Part shown: piece by piece, positions 7,854 to 17,604 of the stretch
Layout: every line of letters starts with the position of its first letter
How positions within the stretch are numbered: the stretch's first letter is position 1
Assembly: GCF_021655555.1 (NCBI RefSeq)
Contig: NZ_AP023086.1
Span: 1,870,001-1,934,000 of the forward strand
Length of the DNA stretch: 64,000 nucleotides
DNA from: Marinagarivorans cellulosilyticus
Lineage (GTDB): Bacteria; Pseudomonadota; Gammaproteobacteria; Pseudomonadales; Cellvibrionaceae
Direction: 5' to 3'
Notes under the pieces: model-generated
Database searches by the model: none
What the model was told of the DNA's origin: nothing
The model's input: the letters and a program-made list of their open reading frames with translations, nothing else
Translations under genes and position numbers: made by a program

Positions 7854-9422
7854 TTAAGGGGTAAAAACGTGTTGATAATCGAAACTGATTAAACTATCGC
7901 TATCAGGATGTTGTGTTGGAACGGGATAGGGCGCTGCTTTTTTCACGGCGTCTTCAATCGCTTTATTAAAACCCGCGTGGCGGGAGCCTTCCATGATGGT
8001 GACGTCTTCTAGTTGTCCTTGTGCGTTTAAAGTGATCAATGCTTTTACAGTGCCTTTTAGGCGTAAACTTTTTGCCCAGTAGGGGTAGTCCACATATTGG
8101 CGTATGTGTGCACGCAAAGCGTTGGTATCGATATTTATCGGCGCTAGGGTGCTGTTGTTCGTGCCAGTTAAAAGTTTTTCGAAAGTGGCATCGCTGATAC
8201 CGCTAGGCTTAGTGGGCGCGGGTGTGGCCTGGCTAAGTGAAAAGTCGTGCTGATAAGTGGTGGTGATTTCTTCAATACTTATATCAATGCCCGGCGGAAA
8301 ACTAAAAGCTTGGCTGCGCTGCAAGGCATTTGCAACCGCTTCGCCCAGTAAACCTGCATGTGCAGGCTCAATACTATCAATGCTGATTAATGCCAGTTGG
8401 CTGTTCAGGGTGAAGGTGACACTCACACTTCCTTGTTGATCTAATTGCTTTGCCCAAGCTGGGTATTCCACCTGTTGGTATAGCGTATTGTGAATATGCC
8501 ACTCCAATGCTGCCAATTGTTGCTCGCGCGCAATGGGTGCAGGGGCTTTAGTATTAGGGGCTTTGATTTTAGGGGGTATGGTTTTAAGGGCTTTGGCTTC
8601 TGAGGTGTTAGTTTTTGATGTACTCGTTTTTGAGATATTAGTTTCACGCGTGGATGTTTTTTGTTTTGGCGCTGTGCTTGTCGCTATCGCGGGTGTTACC
8701 GGCGGTATGGGGGCACTGCTTTTTGTTGTTGTAGGTGCAGGTTTATTTTTTTTAGGTACTGCGGCAGGTTTGGCTTTTTTTGAATGCCAGGTGTCTAGCA
8801 GGCTCATTCGAGCAGCTGTTGGCTTTAAGGCATTGAAACTATCCAGCACCGCTTGATCGTGTGAGCCTTGATGGCCTGCGAGCATATTTTGCTTAAATTC
8901 GCGCGATGGCGGCACAGGGCCTAGCCAAACCCGGCCTATGTAGTTAAATAAAGTTTTGCTGGGCGCGCGAACCGCAAAGACTTTATTCACCGCAATAGTG
9001 GTATCGCTGCCGTCGTAGGCTAAATCGATCGTATCGCCGCGTGTTAGTTGTGTTTCGGCAATGCGGGTAAAGGCGAGCAGGGCCTTCATGTTGGCTTTAT
9101 CGAGAGTGTCTTCATTATTGCTGGCAAGCTCGCGTTGCCATACCAAGCTATAGCTATGTGCCGTCCAGCGCGGGGTGGTTATTTTGAGCGTAAACCGAGC
9201 GGGAGTTGTAGCTTGCTCACACTGAGGTGTCGATTCGCAGCTGTGAGAGGTGTAATAGGCAACAAGGTAATAATTTTTACCCATATGGTTGTATGTGCCA
9301 ATACCATTAAGCTGACTGCTTGCAAGCGCCATACTGTATGGGCTTGTGAGAAGGGTCAGTAAACACAGTAGGTAACAGGCCGCCGATGCCTGCCGAGTGT
9401 TTATCCATTCAGTCAAAGTCAT
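7854..9422 (-). CDS. Periplasmic protein with chalcone-isomerase-like and two TonB-C-like domains
   Basis: A 522-residue protein. A signal peptide (about 1-36) is followed by an N-terminal domain (about 40-190) containing GRVWLGPVPPSREFKQNMLAG, which resembles the chalcone-isomerase-like domain of bacterial periplasmic proteins. A low-complexity linker rich in K, T, P, A and S follows (about 215-305). Two similar C-terminal domains (about 308-395 and 435-522) each start with a YPxWAK motif and run through G-S/T-V-x-(V/A)-x-(F/I)-T-L-N, as in TonB C-terminal domains. There is no internal membrane anchor as in classical TonB. The domain assignment is by eye, and the combination is unusual. Confidence 0.65.
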   Translation of the reverse strand: MTLTEWINTRQASAACYLLCLLTLLTSPYSMALASSQLNGIGTYNHMGKNYYLVAYYTSHSCESTPQCEQATTPARFTLKITTPRWTAHSYSLVWQRELASNNEDTLDKANMKALLAFTRIAETQLTRGDTIDLAYDGSDTTIAVNKVFAVRAPSKTLFNYIGRVWLGPVPPSREFKQNMLAGHQGSHDQAVLDSFNALKPTAARMSLLDTWHSKKAKPAAVPKKNKPAPTTTKSSAPIPPVTPAIATSTAPKQKTSTRETNISKTSTSKTNTSEAKALKTIPPKIKAPNTKAPAPIAREQQLAALEWHIHNTLYQQVEYPAWAKQLDQQGSVSVTFTLNSQLALISIDSIEPAHAGLLGEAVANALQRSQAFSFPPGIDISIEEITTTYQHDFSLSQATPAPTKPSGISDATFEKLLTGTNNSTLAPINIDTNALRAHIRQYVDYPYWAKSLRLKGTVKALITLNAQGQLEDVTIMEGSRHAGFNKAIEDAVKKAAPYPVPTQHPDSDSLISFDYQHVFTP

Positions 9423-9521
9423 GATTAGAGTATTTTCAATTTGCGGTGCTTGGAAGGTGGCTAACTATAGCAATAATGGCGTACGAAACAACCTCAAAGT
9501 ATTCATTGTCTTGTTGCCGTA

Positions 9522-9554
9522 ACTATGGGCTGTTTATTCTAAGAGGCCCATAGT
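9522..9554. promoter_or_regulatory. Inverted repeat in a divergent promoter region
   Basis: ACTATGGGC and GCCCATAGT form exact 9-bp arms around a 15-base loop. They lie between the minus-strand TonB-C operon start (9422) and the plus-strand hemerythrin gene (9664). An operator is plausible, but no regulator is known. Confidence 0.4.
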
Positions 9555-9663
9555 GTTGGTATTTCTGCGTTTCGGCAGGGCCTGTTTTTTGGGGCGGCGG
9601 CTGGCGTACTATTTGCAAACGGTCTAGGTCAGTGAATTTAACCTAGTAGGTAAAGTACGGCTT

Positions 9664-10125
9664 ATGAATATTTTTGAAGCGTTACGACAAGATCACGATA
9701 AGCAGCGCGAATTGGCAGATGCGTTAACCCAAACCCACGGCAGTAGTGACGCCCGCGAGCAGTTATTCTGCGCGCTTAAAAGCGAGCTGAATGCGCACGC
9801 TATCGCGGAAGAGCGCCAGTTCTATACGTTTTTATTGAATCACGACCTCACACAGGAGAAGGCGCGCCATGGCGTTGCCGAGCATCATGAGATGGACGAG
9901 CTGATTGAATCCCTAGATAAAACCGATCCAACATCCTCTAGTTGGTTGGTTCAAGCTAAGCATTTAGCGCACCGCATTCATCATCATTTAGATGAGGAAG
10001 AGCACGAGTTCTTTCAGCTGGCGGGTAAAATTTTCAATGAAAAGGAAAAAATTACATTGGCGCAAGCATATATCGAGGAGCGTGACGAGGCGCAAGACTC
10101 GGTAAGCTATAAAGCGGTTAAGTGA
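9664..10125 (+). CDS. Hemerythrin HHE cation-binding domain protein
   Basis: A 153-residue soluble protein. The helical bundle carries iron-ligand candidates of the HHE family: H11-D at the N-terminus, H44 and E48 in NAHAIAEERQFY, H72, HH78-79 (EHHEMDEL), and the late motif HHHLDEEEHEF. Bacterial members bind a non-haem di-iron centre and act in oxygen, NO or iron handling. The gene stands alone, followed about 50 bp later by the AI-2E permease gene on the same strand. Confidence 0.85.
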   Translation: MNIFEALRQDHDKQRELADALTQTHGSSDAREQLFCALKSELNAHAIAEERQFYTFLLNHDLTQEKARHGVAEHHEMDELIESLDKTDPTSSSWLVQAKHLAHRIHHHLDEEEHEFFQLAGKIFNEKEKITLAQAYIEERDEAQDSVSYKAVK

Positions 10126-10174
10126 CGGCATCTTATACATGCTGTAAAAGTGCAATACTTGGGCGGTGGTTAAA

Positions 10175-11248
10175 ATGATACAAAAGCGCATAGAAAGGCA
10201 GTTTTTCTTCGTTTTATTGGCCGCTGTTTCAGTGGCTTTTTTATGGCTTTTAAAGCCCTTCTTTGCGCCTATCTTTTGGGCGGTTGCTGTAACTATTGTC
10301 TTTTTCCCCGTACAGCAATGGTTTTTTAAGCGCTGGCCTCGGCAGCCTAATGTAAATGCTTTTCTTACGCTCATGTTGTGCTTTTTTATTGTCGTGGTGC
10401 CAATTATTGTTACCGTGTCTTCGGTGGTGGATCAATTAACGGCGCTGTATCAAAAATTTGAGCAAGGCGAGCTTGATCTCGAACGCTACATTACAAAAGT
10501 AGAAGAGGCGGTACCGGTACTGCAGCAATGGCTAGATCGCATGGGTATGGATCTCGATGGCGCACAAAAAAAGCTATCGGACAGCGCCATGTCTGCGGGT
10601 AAAGTGGTTGCCAAGAATTCGTGGGCAATTGGTCAAAACACATTTACTTTAGCGCTTGATGTGGGCGTGATGCTGTATGTTACATTCTTCCTCTTGCGCG
10701 ACGGTGAAAATATATTGGCTTTGCTTTATAAAGCACTGCCTTTAGGCGATGACCGTGAATATTTATTATTCAAAAAAATAGCCGAAGTAACGCGCGCGAC
10801 AGTTAAAGGCAATATGGTTGTATCTATTGTGCAAGGCACGCTGGGCGGGATTACTTTTGCGTTACTGGGGATACCCGCCGCGTTTGTTTGCGGGGTGCTA
10901 ATGGCTTGTTGCTCGTTAATTCCTGCGGTTGGCGCGGCTATTATTTGGGTGCCTGTGGCAATTTACCTTGCCATTATGGGCAGTTATCCACAAGCCATCA
11001 TTTTAGTGTTGGTAGGTGTGTTGGTTATTGGCTTGGTCGACAACCTGTTACGGCCTGTGCTGGTTGGCCGAGATACAAAAATCCCCGACTATATCGTTTT
11101 GCTTTCAACATTAGGCGGGTTGGCTTTATTTGGCGTTAACGGCTTTGTTGTGGGGCCTTTAATTGCGGCATTGTTTATTGCTGTGTGGGGCATATTCATT
11201 CGCGAATATCAGAACGACGATAATCGAAAACCCCAAAATGCCTCTTAA
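10175..11248 (+). CDS. AI-2E family transporter (second copy)
   Basis: A 357-residue PF01594 permease. Two N-terminal helix pairs (about 12-90) are followed by a soluble coiled segment (about 90-155). The C-terminal helices contain LRDGENIL, the GLVDNLLRPVLVGRDTKIP region (about 285-305) and VNGFVVGPLIAALF, all typical of the family. I use the ATG at 10175. A GTG three codons upstream is also possible, since both share the GGGCGGTGG stretch. It is divergent from the copy at 685-1806. Confidence 0.85.
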   Translation: MIQKRIERQFFFVLLAAVSVAFLWLLKPFFAPIFWAVAVTIVFFPVQQWFFKRWPRQPNVNAFLTLMLCFFIVVVPIIVTVSSVVDQLTALYQKFEQGELDLERYITKVEEAVPVLQQWLDRMGMDLDGAQKKLSDSAMSAGKVVAKNSWAIGQNTFTLALDVGVMLYVTFFLLRDGENILALLYKALPLGDDREYLLFKKIAEVTRATVKGNMVVSIVQGTLGGITFALLGIPAAFVCGVLMACCSLIPAVGAAIIWVPVAIYLAIMGSYPQAIILVLVGVLVIGLVDNLLRPVLVGRDTKIPDYIVLLSTLGGLALFGVNGFVVGPLIAALFIAVWGIFIREYQNDDNRKPQNAS

Positions 11249-11491
11249 TTGAAGGCTGTCCTCGAAAAGTAGTACTCAAAAAGTATACAAGCTAGCAGCA
11301 ACAAACAGCCGAGCAGGCTGCCGCGCCGGGGGTGGGTATTCCGCCGGCAAGCACATGGGAGCAATGGTTTCCTGTAATACAGCAAGCATTAACAACCCAA
11401 TTGCCGGCTTTGCAAAAAAGTTGCCTTGATTTTTTGCCGCGTTATCACAAAGAATACGCAGTGCAAGATCCATGTGAGCATATGCTGAAAT

Positions 11492-11824
11492 TTATTGAAT
11501 CAGCGCTAACATTTTCTCGCGGCTATAGCCCTTAATGACTTGGCCTTTAATCAGTAAAACCGGAACACCGCGGCCACCTAAGGCTTTATATTGCTCGTGC
11601 CCCTCAACGGATTTTTCGATATCGTATTCGTAGTAATCAATATTGTGATCGTCTAAAAGCTTGCGTGCCTTGGCGCAATAGCCGCACCATGCCGTAGCGT
11701 AAAGAATAACTTTACCGTCGTGATCTTGAGAAAAGTCGGGTGGCGGGTTAATAAACTGTTTAATGTCGCCCCAGTATTGAAAAATAGCGCCAGCGGCAAC
11801 AATCAATAAAAACTTTCGAAACAC
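11492..11824 (-). CDS. Membrane-anchored glutaredoxin-like protein
   Basis: A 110-residue protein. An N-terminal hydrophobic helix (about 4-18) precedes a short linker and a glutaredoxin fold (about 36-110) with the redox motif CGYC (C47, C50), a GVPVLLI cis-proline loop and GYSREKML at the end. The start is GTG, supported by GGAGG nine bases upstream. The family reduces disulfides or carries out glutathionylation chemistry. The N-terminal anchor suggests action at the membrane, with the side not determined. The 243-bp stretch between it and the upstream AI-2E gene shows no credible gene. Confidence 0.85.
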   Translation of the reverse strand: MFRKFLLIVAAGAIFQYWGDIKQFINPPPDFSQDHDGKVILYATAWCGYCAKARKLLDDHNIDYYEYDIEKSVEGHEQYKALGGRGVPVLLIKGQVIKGYSREKMLALIQ

Positions 11825-11879
11825 CGGTAAACCTCCGTTTTTTGCTGCTGCATCCTACTAAAATAGAATATGGAAATAG

Positions 11880-12019
11880 GGGCATCTCTAAAAATGCACT
11901 TTTTCCGCGATAGCAGCGTCAGCTCCGTCCTCGAGTCCTCATTTACACCACGTAAACTGCGGCTCTCCGGGCGGTGCTTCCTTGCTCTCACACAAAAATT
12001 ACTATTTTTAGAGGTGCCC
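11880..12019. mobile_element. MITE-like element, copy A
   Basis: A 140-bp element bounded by GGGCATCTCTAAAAAT (11880-11895) and ATTTTTAGAGGTGCCC (12004-12019), which are inverted repeats with one mismatch. It is flanked by the direct repeat ATAG (11876-11879 and 12020-12023). The outer 30-40 bp resemble copies B and C, and the centre differs. It has no coding capacity. Confidence 0.85.
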
Positions 12020-12267
12020 ATAGGTTTTTTATGCGCATAGTAAAGATATTGGATTGTAGCACTTCAGGGCCAAAGGGCGATATAGCGCTGTGGCGGCGCC
12101 CATTGATGTGTTGTGCCCTGTAAAGCGAGTGTATAAGCATGCGTTGTCACACTTTCACAAACTCTTACATTATTGTATTTGCCTTAAAGCCCTTTGTTCG
12201 TTCACTATCACTGTTTTATCTTTAAAAATAAGTGCGCTACTGTTGACATGATAAAAGAGGTTACCAG

Positions 12268-15200
12268 GTGATTCGCCTAAAACAAAATACATTAAAACTA
12301 AGTGCTTCTGCTTTTTCCACGCGGTTGTTTATCGCCATGGCCTCGGTACTGCTGGCCTCCTGTATGGCCGAGCCAGAACCTGAGCCAGAGTTGGAGCCAA
12401 GCTTAGTTTTTAACGAAATTATATCGAATAACGAAGGCGTTTATATCGACGAAAATGGTGAACTCGATGATTGGGTTGAAATTGCCAACGCGAGTGATGG
12501 CCCGTTGGACCTTAGTGACTTTTCCATTGCTGATGGCGGCTCGCCAGTTATAGGGTTGCCAAGCATTTTATTGCAACCGCAAGAAGTGATTGTACTTTGG
12601 GCTGATGATGCGCCAGAAGAAGGCGAGAAGCATTTACCGTTCAAAATTAGCAGTAGTGGCGAAACACTGAAATTATTTAATAGTGAAAATATTATTGTTG
12701 ATGAAGTGGCTGTGCCTAAACTCGATGATAACCAAGCTTATGCTCGCTTTCCTTCAATTAGTGGCAATTTTAGCCAGTGCCGATATACCAGCCCGCAAAA
12801 AAGCAATGGTGCTAGCTGCCAAGCCATTGCCGCGCCAACGGTAGAGGATACGATTAAGTTTGACAATTACGATGTATCTGGTTGGCCATCGTCGATGGTG
12901 CCTACAGGCCTTGCGATTAACGAGTTGGCATTAAACCCAGCCCGTTTTATTGAGTTAAAAAATTTTAGCAGCGAGCCCGTTGACCTTAATAATTACCAAC
13001 TAACGCTGGGTGCTATGGATGCAAACTCGCCCTTGCCGGTATGGAATCGCGATTTGGCAATTATTCTACCTAACCAAATGTTGGCCCCAGGTGAAGTAAC
13101 CAGTGTAGGGTTAACGGCTAGTGATGTTGAAGCATTGGTCTTGCAGCCCTTTTTTGAAGGCGGCGTAGTGCTATACCGCGTAGGTACCAATAATGCGACA
13201 AAAGTGGATGCAGTACCTTTTATGTATTGGCCCGAGCAAGCGGTATTAGCGCGAAAAACTACGACACCTTACAATTTTAATTTTTGCCAAGGCGCAAGCG
13301 AAAATGCCGATAACCAATGTACGGTATTGCCATCGCGTGAGCTAGGTAATCGCGCGCGGGGTTTGTATACCCCGAACGATTTTAATGCGCTCGAAAAGGG
13401 AATGGGGAAAGCCAATATTGCATCGGTAAAATTTGTTATCGATATTAATAATGGCAATACGGTGCATTATTTAAGCTCGGAGCGCTGGCCGTTACATTAT
13501 ACGTTTGTGCGTGAAGTGATTAATAACCTACCAGAGCTTAACCGGTGCGATAGTGTACAGGCGCAAGAATTTAATCGAGGCTGGGCACAGTTTTCACAAC
13601 AAAACTATGCCAACAGCGTAACCCGCTCCTACCACTTGGGGACTCTATCGCACCATGCGAATGCGGATATACGCGCGGTAGAATTCACTTTTGGCGATGC
13701 CATTACTGCGCCACAAATAATCGATGTTTTTTATACTGCAACAGCAGCCATGCCAGAGCCCACACGCTGGGTGTACCGGCCGCAAAACGAAAGCCAAATC
13801 GCGCGGGCTAGACTTATTGAGGGCGAGCTACCTATTGTTGGACCCAACGCCCCTTTTCAAAATTTAACATTACAGGCGCTGGCCTCAGGAGTGGCCTACG
13901 GAACATTAGAGTTTATAGAAACCAGCGAGTTGGACTCGGCATTTTTAGGGCCAAAAACCATTGTGATTACAAATGATGTTCCTAACGATATTGGTTTTGT
14001 TGGAGGCCTAATTACCGAGGCATTTCAAACGCCTTTAGCGCACGTTAATATTTTAAGCCAAGGGCGTGGCACACCGAATTTGGCTTTGCCAAATGCTCGC
14101 TTAACCCCTGAGATAATGGCCTTATTAAATAAACTGGTGCGTTTTGAGGTGTCTGCGAGTGGTTATTCAATAAGAGCAGCAGCCCTTGAAGAAGCTGAAG
14201 TATTTTGGGCGCAACACAACCCCAATACGGAAGTGTTAGTACCTCGCTTAGATGATGTCACCAAGCACCTTATCGATTTAAGCGTTAGCGGTATCGATGC
14301 ATTACCCACAATTGGCGCTAAAGCGGCCCAGTTAGCAGAGCTATTTAATCTGGCGCCTTTGGCGACTCGATGCGCTGAGGGTGCAAGTTTTGCTGTACCA
14401 GAAAAAGCTTTTGCCATTCCGATGCGCCATTATCTTGATCACTTCTCTGCCAGCGGCGCGCAAGCGTATTTAATGGCGGAAATGGCTCAAGAACTATTTA
14501 AAACTGATGTTTCTTATCGGCGTACGGTGCTACACACAGCGCAGCAAATGATACTGCAGCATCCGGTTGATGCACTTTTACTTGCCGAAGTCGAAGCGGC
14601 AGTAGCGCAGAAATTCGGTTCTGATCGTGTTCGATTTCGCAGCAGCAGTAATACCGAAGATTTATCTAATTTTAACGGCGCAGGACTGTATACATCCCAA
14701 AGTGCAGAAATTGGCGACGACGATAGAAAAGTAGAAGATGCTATGCGTGCGGTATGGGCCAGCCTATGGAATGTTCGCGCGTATGAAGAACGCAATTATG
14801 CGCGGGTTGATCAGTCGCAAGTGGCCATGGGTATATTGGTGCACCAAGCATTTCGCAATGAGCGCGCTAACGGTGTTGCCATTGCTAGGAATATACTTAA
14901 CCCAACGCGCTCGGATCAATATTATTTTAATTCACAAGGTGGCGAAGCCAGCGTAACGAACCCCGCCCCTGGCGTAATTACCGAACAATTGGTTTATCAA
15001 TTTCCGCCCCGCACGCCAAGGCTTACTTACCACAGTCATAGCAGTATTGTGCAAGGCGCGGTTACAACACCGCAAGAGATACGGGCGCTGGCCTGCGCTA
15101 TGAATGCGGTACAAAACCATTTTGAAGGTTTGCTAAACGCAGAGGGCGACGACCCATGGTTTACGATGGAATCTGAATTTAAGTTTTTAGGTGCGCAGCG

Positions 15201-15276
15201 CACACTGTTAATTAAACAGGCGCGTCCCTACCCGATAGGCGATGTGAATATTGCTAATGATTGCAGGGGTATTTAG
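12268..15276 (+). CDS. Lipoprotein with lamin-tail domains and a PEP-synthase-like ATP-grasp region
   Basis: A 1002-residue protein. The lipobox LLASC gives C32, and the +2 residue is M, so outer-membrane sorting is likely. Two lamin-tail-like domains follow (about 45-185 and 215-365, with the NEI/NEL-(x)-WVEI or FIELKN pattern). A middle region holds a swivelling-domain-like segment with TPLAHVNILSQGRGTPN (about 588-604, H592). A PPDK_N/PEP-synthase ATP-grasp part starts at PTIGAKAAQLAEL (about 680), with VRFRSSSNTEDLSNFNGAG (about 786-804). In cytosolic PEP synthase the ATP-grasp precedes the swivelling domain, so the order here is permuted. The start is GTG with AGAGG upstream. Activity outside the cytoplasm is uncertain. 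Confidence 0.75.
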   Translation: MIRLKQNTLKLSASAFSTRLFIAMASVLLASCMAEPEPEPELEPSLVFNEIISNNEGVYIDENGELDDWVEIANASDGPLDLSDFSIADGGSPVIGLPSILLQPQEVIVLWADDAPEEGEKHLPFKISSSGETLKLFNSENIIVDEVAVPKLDDNQAYARFPSISGNFSQCRYTSPQKSNGASCQAIAAPTVEDTIKFDNYDVSGWPSSMVPTGLAINELALNPARFIELKNFSSEPVDLNNYQLTLGAMDANSPLPVWNRDLAIILPNQMLAPGEVTSVGLTASDVEALVLQPFFEGGVVLYRVGTNNATKVDAVPFMYWPEQAVLARKTTTPYNFNFCQGASENADNQCTVLPSRELGNRARGLYTPNDFNALEKGMGKANIASVKFVIDINNGNTVHYLSSERWPLHYTFVREVINNLPELNRCDSVQAQEFNRGWAQFSQQNYANSVTRSYHLGTLSHHANADIRAVEFTFGDAITAPQIIDVFYTATAAMPEPTRWVYRPQNESQIARARLIEGELPIVGPNAPFQNLTLQALASGVAYGTLEFIETSELDSAFLGPKTIVITNDVPNDIGFVGGLITEAFQTPLAHVNILSQGRGTPNLALPNARLTPEIMALLNKLVRFEVSASGYSIRAAALEEAEVFWAQHNPNTEVLVPRLDDVTKHLIDLSVSGIDALPTIGAKAAQLAELFNLAPLATRCAEGASFAVPEKAFAIPMRHYLDHFSASGAQAYLMAEMAQELFKTDVSYRRTVLHTAQQMILQHPVDALLLAEVEAAVAQKFGSDRVRFRSSSNTEDLSNFNGAGLYTSQSAEIGDDDRKVEDAMRAVWASLWNVRAYEERNYARVDQSQVAMGILVHQAFRNERANGVAIARNILNPTRSDQYYFNSQGGEASVTNPAPGVITEQLVYQFPPRTPRLTYHSHSSIVQGAVTTPQEIRALACAMNAVQNHFEGLLNAEGDDPWFTMESEFKFLGAQRTLLIKQARPYPIGDVNIANDCRGI

Positions 15277-15646
15277 GGTCTAGTGCTCAAGCTTTAGCAA
15301 ATTGCTGTGAAAGCTGCCTTAAAGTATATATGCCCCTATAACCTACAATCTTCATAAGGCCTTATAATCGCTGTAAACATAAACTCGAGTTGCCGCGTGG
15401 GGCTTGAGTTTCTAGGCCAATCGAGCGTGAATGTTCGTGCCCGCGAACGCGTGCCGGTTCTTAAGCCCATACCGAAAACGCCGAATCAGCGCTCGCAGTC
15501 TTTTCAAGAAAGGTATGTTTCAACAAGAGTTTTGACTGAATGCTAGGGTGTGTATCCTAGTGTTTGGGACCGCCTTGTGTTGTATCAGTGCAGCCGGCAC
15601 AATGTTGATCACTAGCCTAAATATTAATGGAACTTAAGGAACAGTG
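15277..15646. other. Intergenic region between two lipoprotein genes
   Basis: 370 bp without a credible gene. It contains an imperfect inverted repeat (AAACTCGAG ... CTTGAGTTT, about 15382-15412, no T-tract) and presumably the promoter of the next gene. Confidence 0.4.
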
Positions 15647-17476
15647 ATGATGAAGCTTTTAGGTCACTCTTTGATTATGGTAAGCGCCGCACTGCTTGCT
15701 GGGTGTGACGGCGACAGCCAGCTGCCAAAGTCGCAAGCTAGCGCTAAATTTACTCAGGCACCTCAAACGCTCACGACTAAAACAACGGCTCTGCCTATTC
15801 AAAGCGCCTATAACGACGTGCGCTCTGCCGTGGATGCGCAGGCGGATATCGCGTTTGTGGGTAGCGCCAGTGGCACTAAAGTGAGCGCTCTTCGTCTTGC
15901 GACGCGCCAGCACCTTTGGCAGCTCACGTTGGACGCCGGTGTGGATCAGTTATTTTTTGATGCCGAAGGCAAGCGTTTATACATCAGCACGGCAACCTCG
16001 CTGACGGTTGTCGATTCAATGAGCGGCACCGTGCTGACTAGCATTGAGATCGACTCTCCAATCGTCGCGATAACTTATTTGCCTGCGAGAGAAGGTTTTG
16101 CGCGCAGCCATTTGATTATTGGTCAGCGTACCAGCGCGAATAAGTGGCAGATAAGTGCGCTCGAACCAAACTTTCTTGAAGTGATGGCTAGCACGGCCTT
16201 ACCGGCGCATGAAGAGCAACCTGCTCTGCAAATGACTGCTGGTGCGGGCTTAATTTGGACGATGAACAATGAAGGCCAGCGTCTATTCACCATTCGCCCT
16301 TACCTATTGCGCGAAGACGCCATTTTCCCTCTGGGTGATCACCAAGTAGTTGATAGCCTGCGCGATACCGGTTTGATGATTTCGCCCGATGGCGAGTGGC
16401 TGATTACCGGTGGCAATAATGTGTTGAGTTCTGGACTAGATGGTGAAACCGAAACTTACTACGAAGTCAGTGTTTATGGCTTTGATCATTTCACGCCAAC
16501 CGTGCATGGCGGTGGCGTATTTTGGGGCGATACCTTTGGCTTAATGGTTCGCGATGACCTAGCGCCGAGCGCTAATACCGGTGTGCGCCAATGGCTTGAA
16601 TTGGGTCGCTTTAGTACGAGCCAAGTGTTATCCACCGTAAGCGGTATTTACGCGCTGGGCCGTTATGACGAGCTGGGCTTAGCGATGCAATGGGTAACGA
16701 GCAACAGTGAGGATCTGCCGTCAGTCACAACCCCTTTAACGCTAACGGCAGGCCAAGCGTTTATTCCGTTTGATGGTGGGGGGAATCAGGAACAAGCCGA
16801 TGTATATCTGATGGCAAAATTCGCAGCAGGCAATGGCATCGCTGCGGTGCAGCCGGTGTGTTACGAGCCTTGCACTTACGCGCATGTCTTGGAAATTCCA
16901 TTATTGGATGAGGCTCAGCGAGCGTATATCGAGATTGGCAAGCTCGCGGACGGACCGATTAGAGGGGCGATTGTTACTGTGAGTGATAACGTACAGGTAG
17001 ATGCGGTTAAGTGGGTATCGCATCCCCCAACTATTTGCAGCGAGAATCCGCCCTCTGGGGAAAACCAATTTGCTGGCAATCTATTTGCCAATGATCTGGA
17101 TTTGTCCATGTGTAAAGATGACGAAAGAACGTACGGTCTTGTCGGTTTTGTTTGTGCAGATGCTGCTGCGCAATGTGAGGAACGGTTTGAGCTAGGGCGG
17201 CTTAGCTGTGATGGTTCAAGCATTTTTGTTGGTGGTGCCTTTAATCAGGATGTAGGTCCTAATCTTCCATTGTTCAATTTTCAGCTGAGTAGCAGTAGTA
17301 CAGGATCTTCATCGTCAAGCTCCGCATCTATTTACGGTGAAATTGGTGAGGAACCTCGGCAGCAGGAAGACGCTATGCCTATAAATGTACTTCCTGGCAC
17401 AATCGACATAAATAATCCTTCAGCAGATTACTCCCTTGAGGCGGATTTCAGCCCGCCCAAAACCACCTGCTTCTAA
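15647..17476 (+). CDS. Large outer-membrane lipoprotein, beta-propeller-like
   Basis: A 609-residue protein with lipobox LLAGC (C20). Residues about 40-420 show repeating short beta motifs (for example VGSASGTKVSALRLATRQHLW and LYISTATSLTVVDSMSGTVL), like YVTN/PQQ-type propellers. The C-terminal part is cysteine-rich, followed by a serine-rich linker (about 548-562) of the kind found in Cellvibrionaceae secreted proteins. ATG at 15647 follows AAGGAACAGTG, and GTG at 15644 is also in frame. The function is unknown. It follows the other large lipoprotein gene on the same strand. Confidence 0.65.
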   Translation: MMKLLGHSLIMVSAALLAGCDGDSQLPKSQASAKFTQAPQTLTTKTTALPIQSAYNDVRSAVDAQADIAFVGSASGTKVSALRLATRQHLWQLTLDAGVDQLFFDAEGKRLYISTATSLTVVDSMSGTVLTSIEIDSPIVAITYLPAREGFARSHLIIGQRTSANKWQISALEPNFLEVMASTALPAHEEQPALQMTAGAGLIWTMNNEGQRLFTIRPYLLREDAIFPLGDHQVVDSLRDTGLMISPDGEWLITGGNNVLSSGLDGETETYYEVSVYGFDHFTPTVHGGGVFWGDTFGLMVRDDLAPSANTGVRQWLELGRFSTSQVLSTVSGIYALGRYDELGLAMQWVTSNSEDLPSVTTPLTLTAGQAFIPFDGGGNQEQADVYLMAKFAAGNGIAAVQPVCYEPCTYAHVLEIPLLDEAQRAYIEIGKLADGPIRGAIVTVSDNVQVDAVKWVSHPPTICSENPPSGENQFAGNLFANDLDLSMCKDDERTYGLVGFVCADAAAQCEERFELGRLSCDGSSIFVGGAFNQDVGPNLPLFNFQLSSSSTGSSSSSSASIYGEIGEEPRQQEDAMPINVLPGTIDINNPSADYSLEADFSPPKTTCF

Positions 17477-17536
17477 GCCAAAATAGGGGCCGCTCCTTTG
17501 CCACTATCTCCCAGAGATCCTATACACTAATAAATT

Positions 17537-17588
17537 CGTGACCAGAACAGTGTGCCATTACAGGTTCGTTCTGGAACCCTCGGTCACG
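17537..17588. repeat. Nested inverted repeat in a convergent gap
   Basis: CGTGACC (17537) pairs with GGTCACG (17582), and CCAGAAC pairs with GTTCTGG inside it. It lies between convergent genes and may act as a terminator structure, though it lacks a T-run. Confidence 0.4.
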
Positions 17589-17604
17589 CCATGTATCGCG
17601 TAAA

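Noticed and set aside
11332..11535. 67-codon plus-strand frame after the AI-2E gene
   Set aside because: It overlaps the end of the glutaredoxin gene antisense and has no ribosome binding site or recognisable motif.
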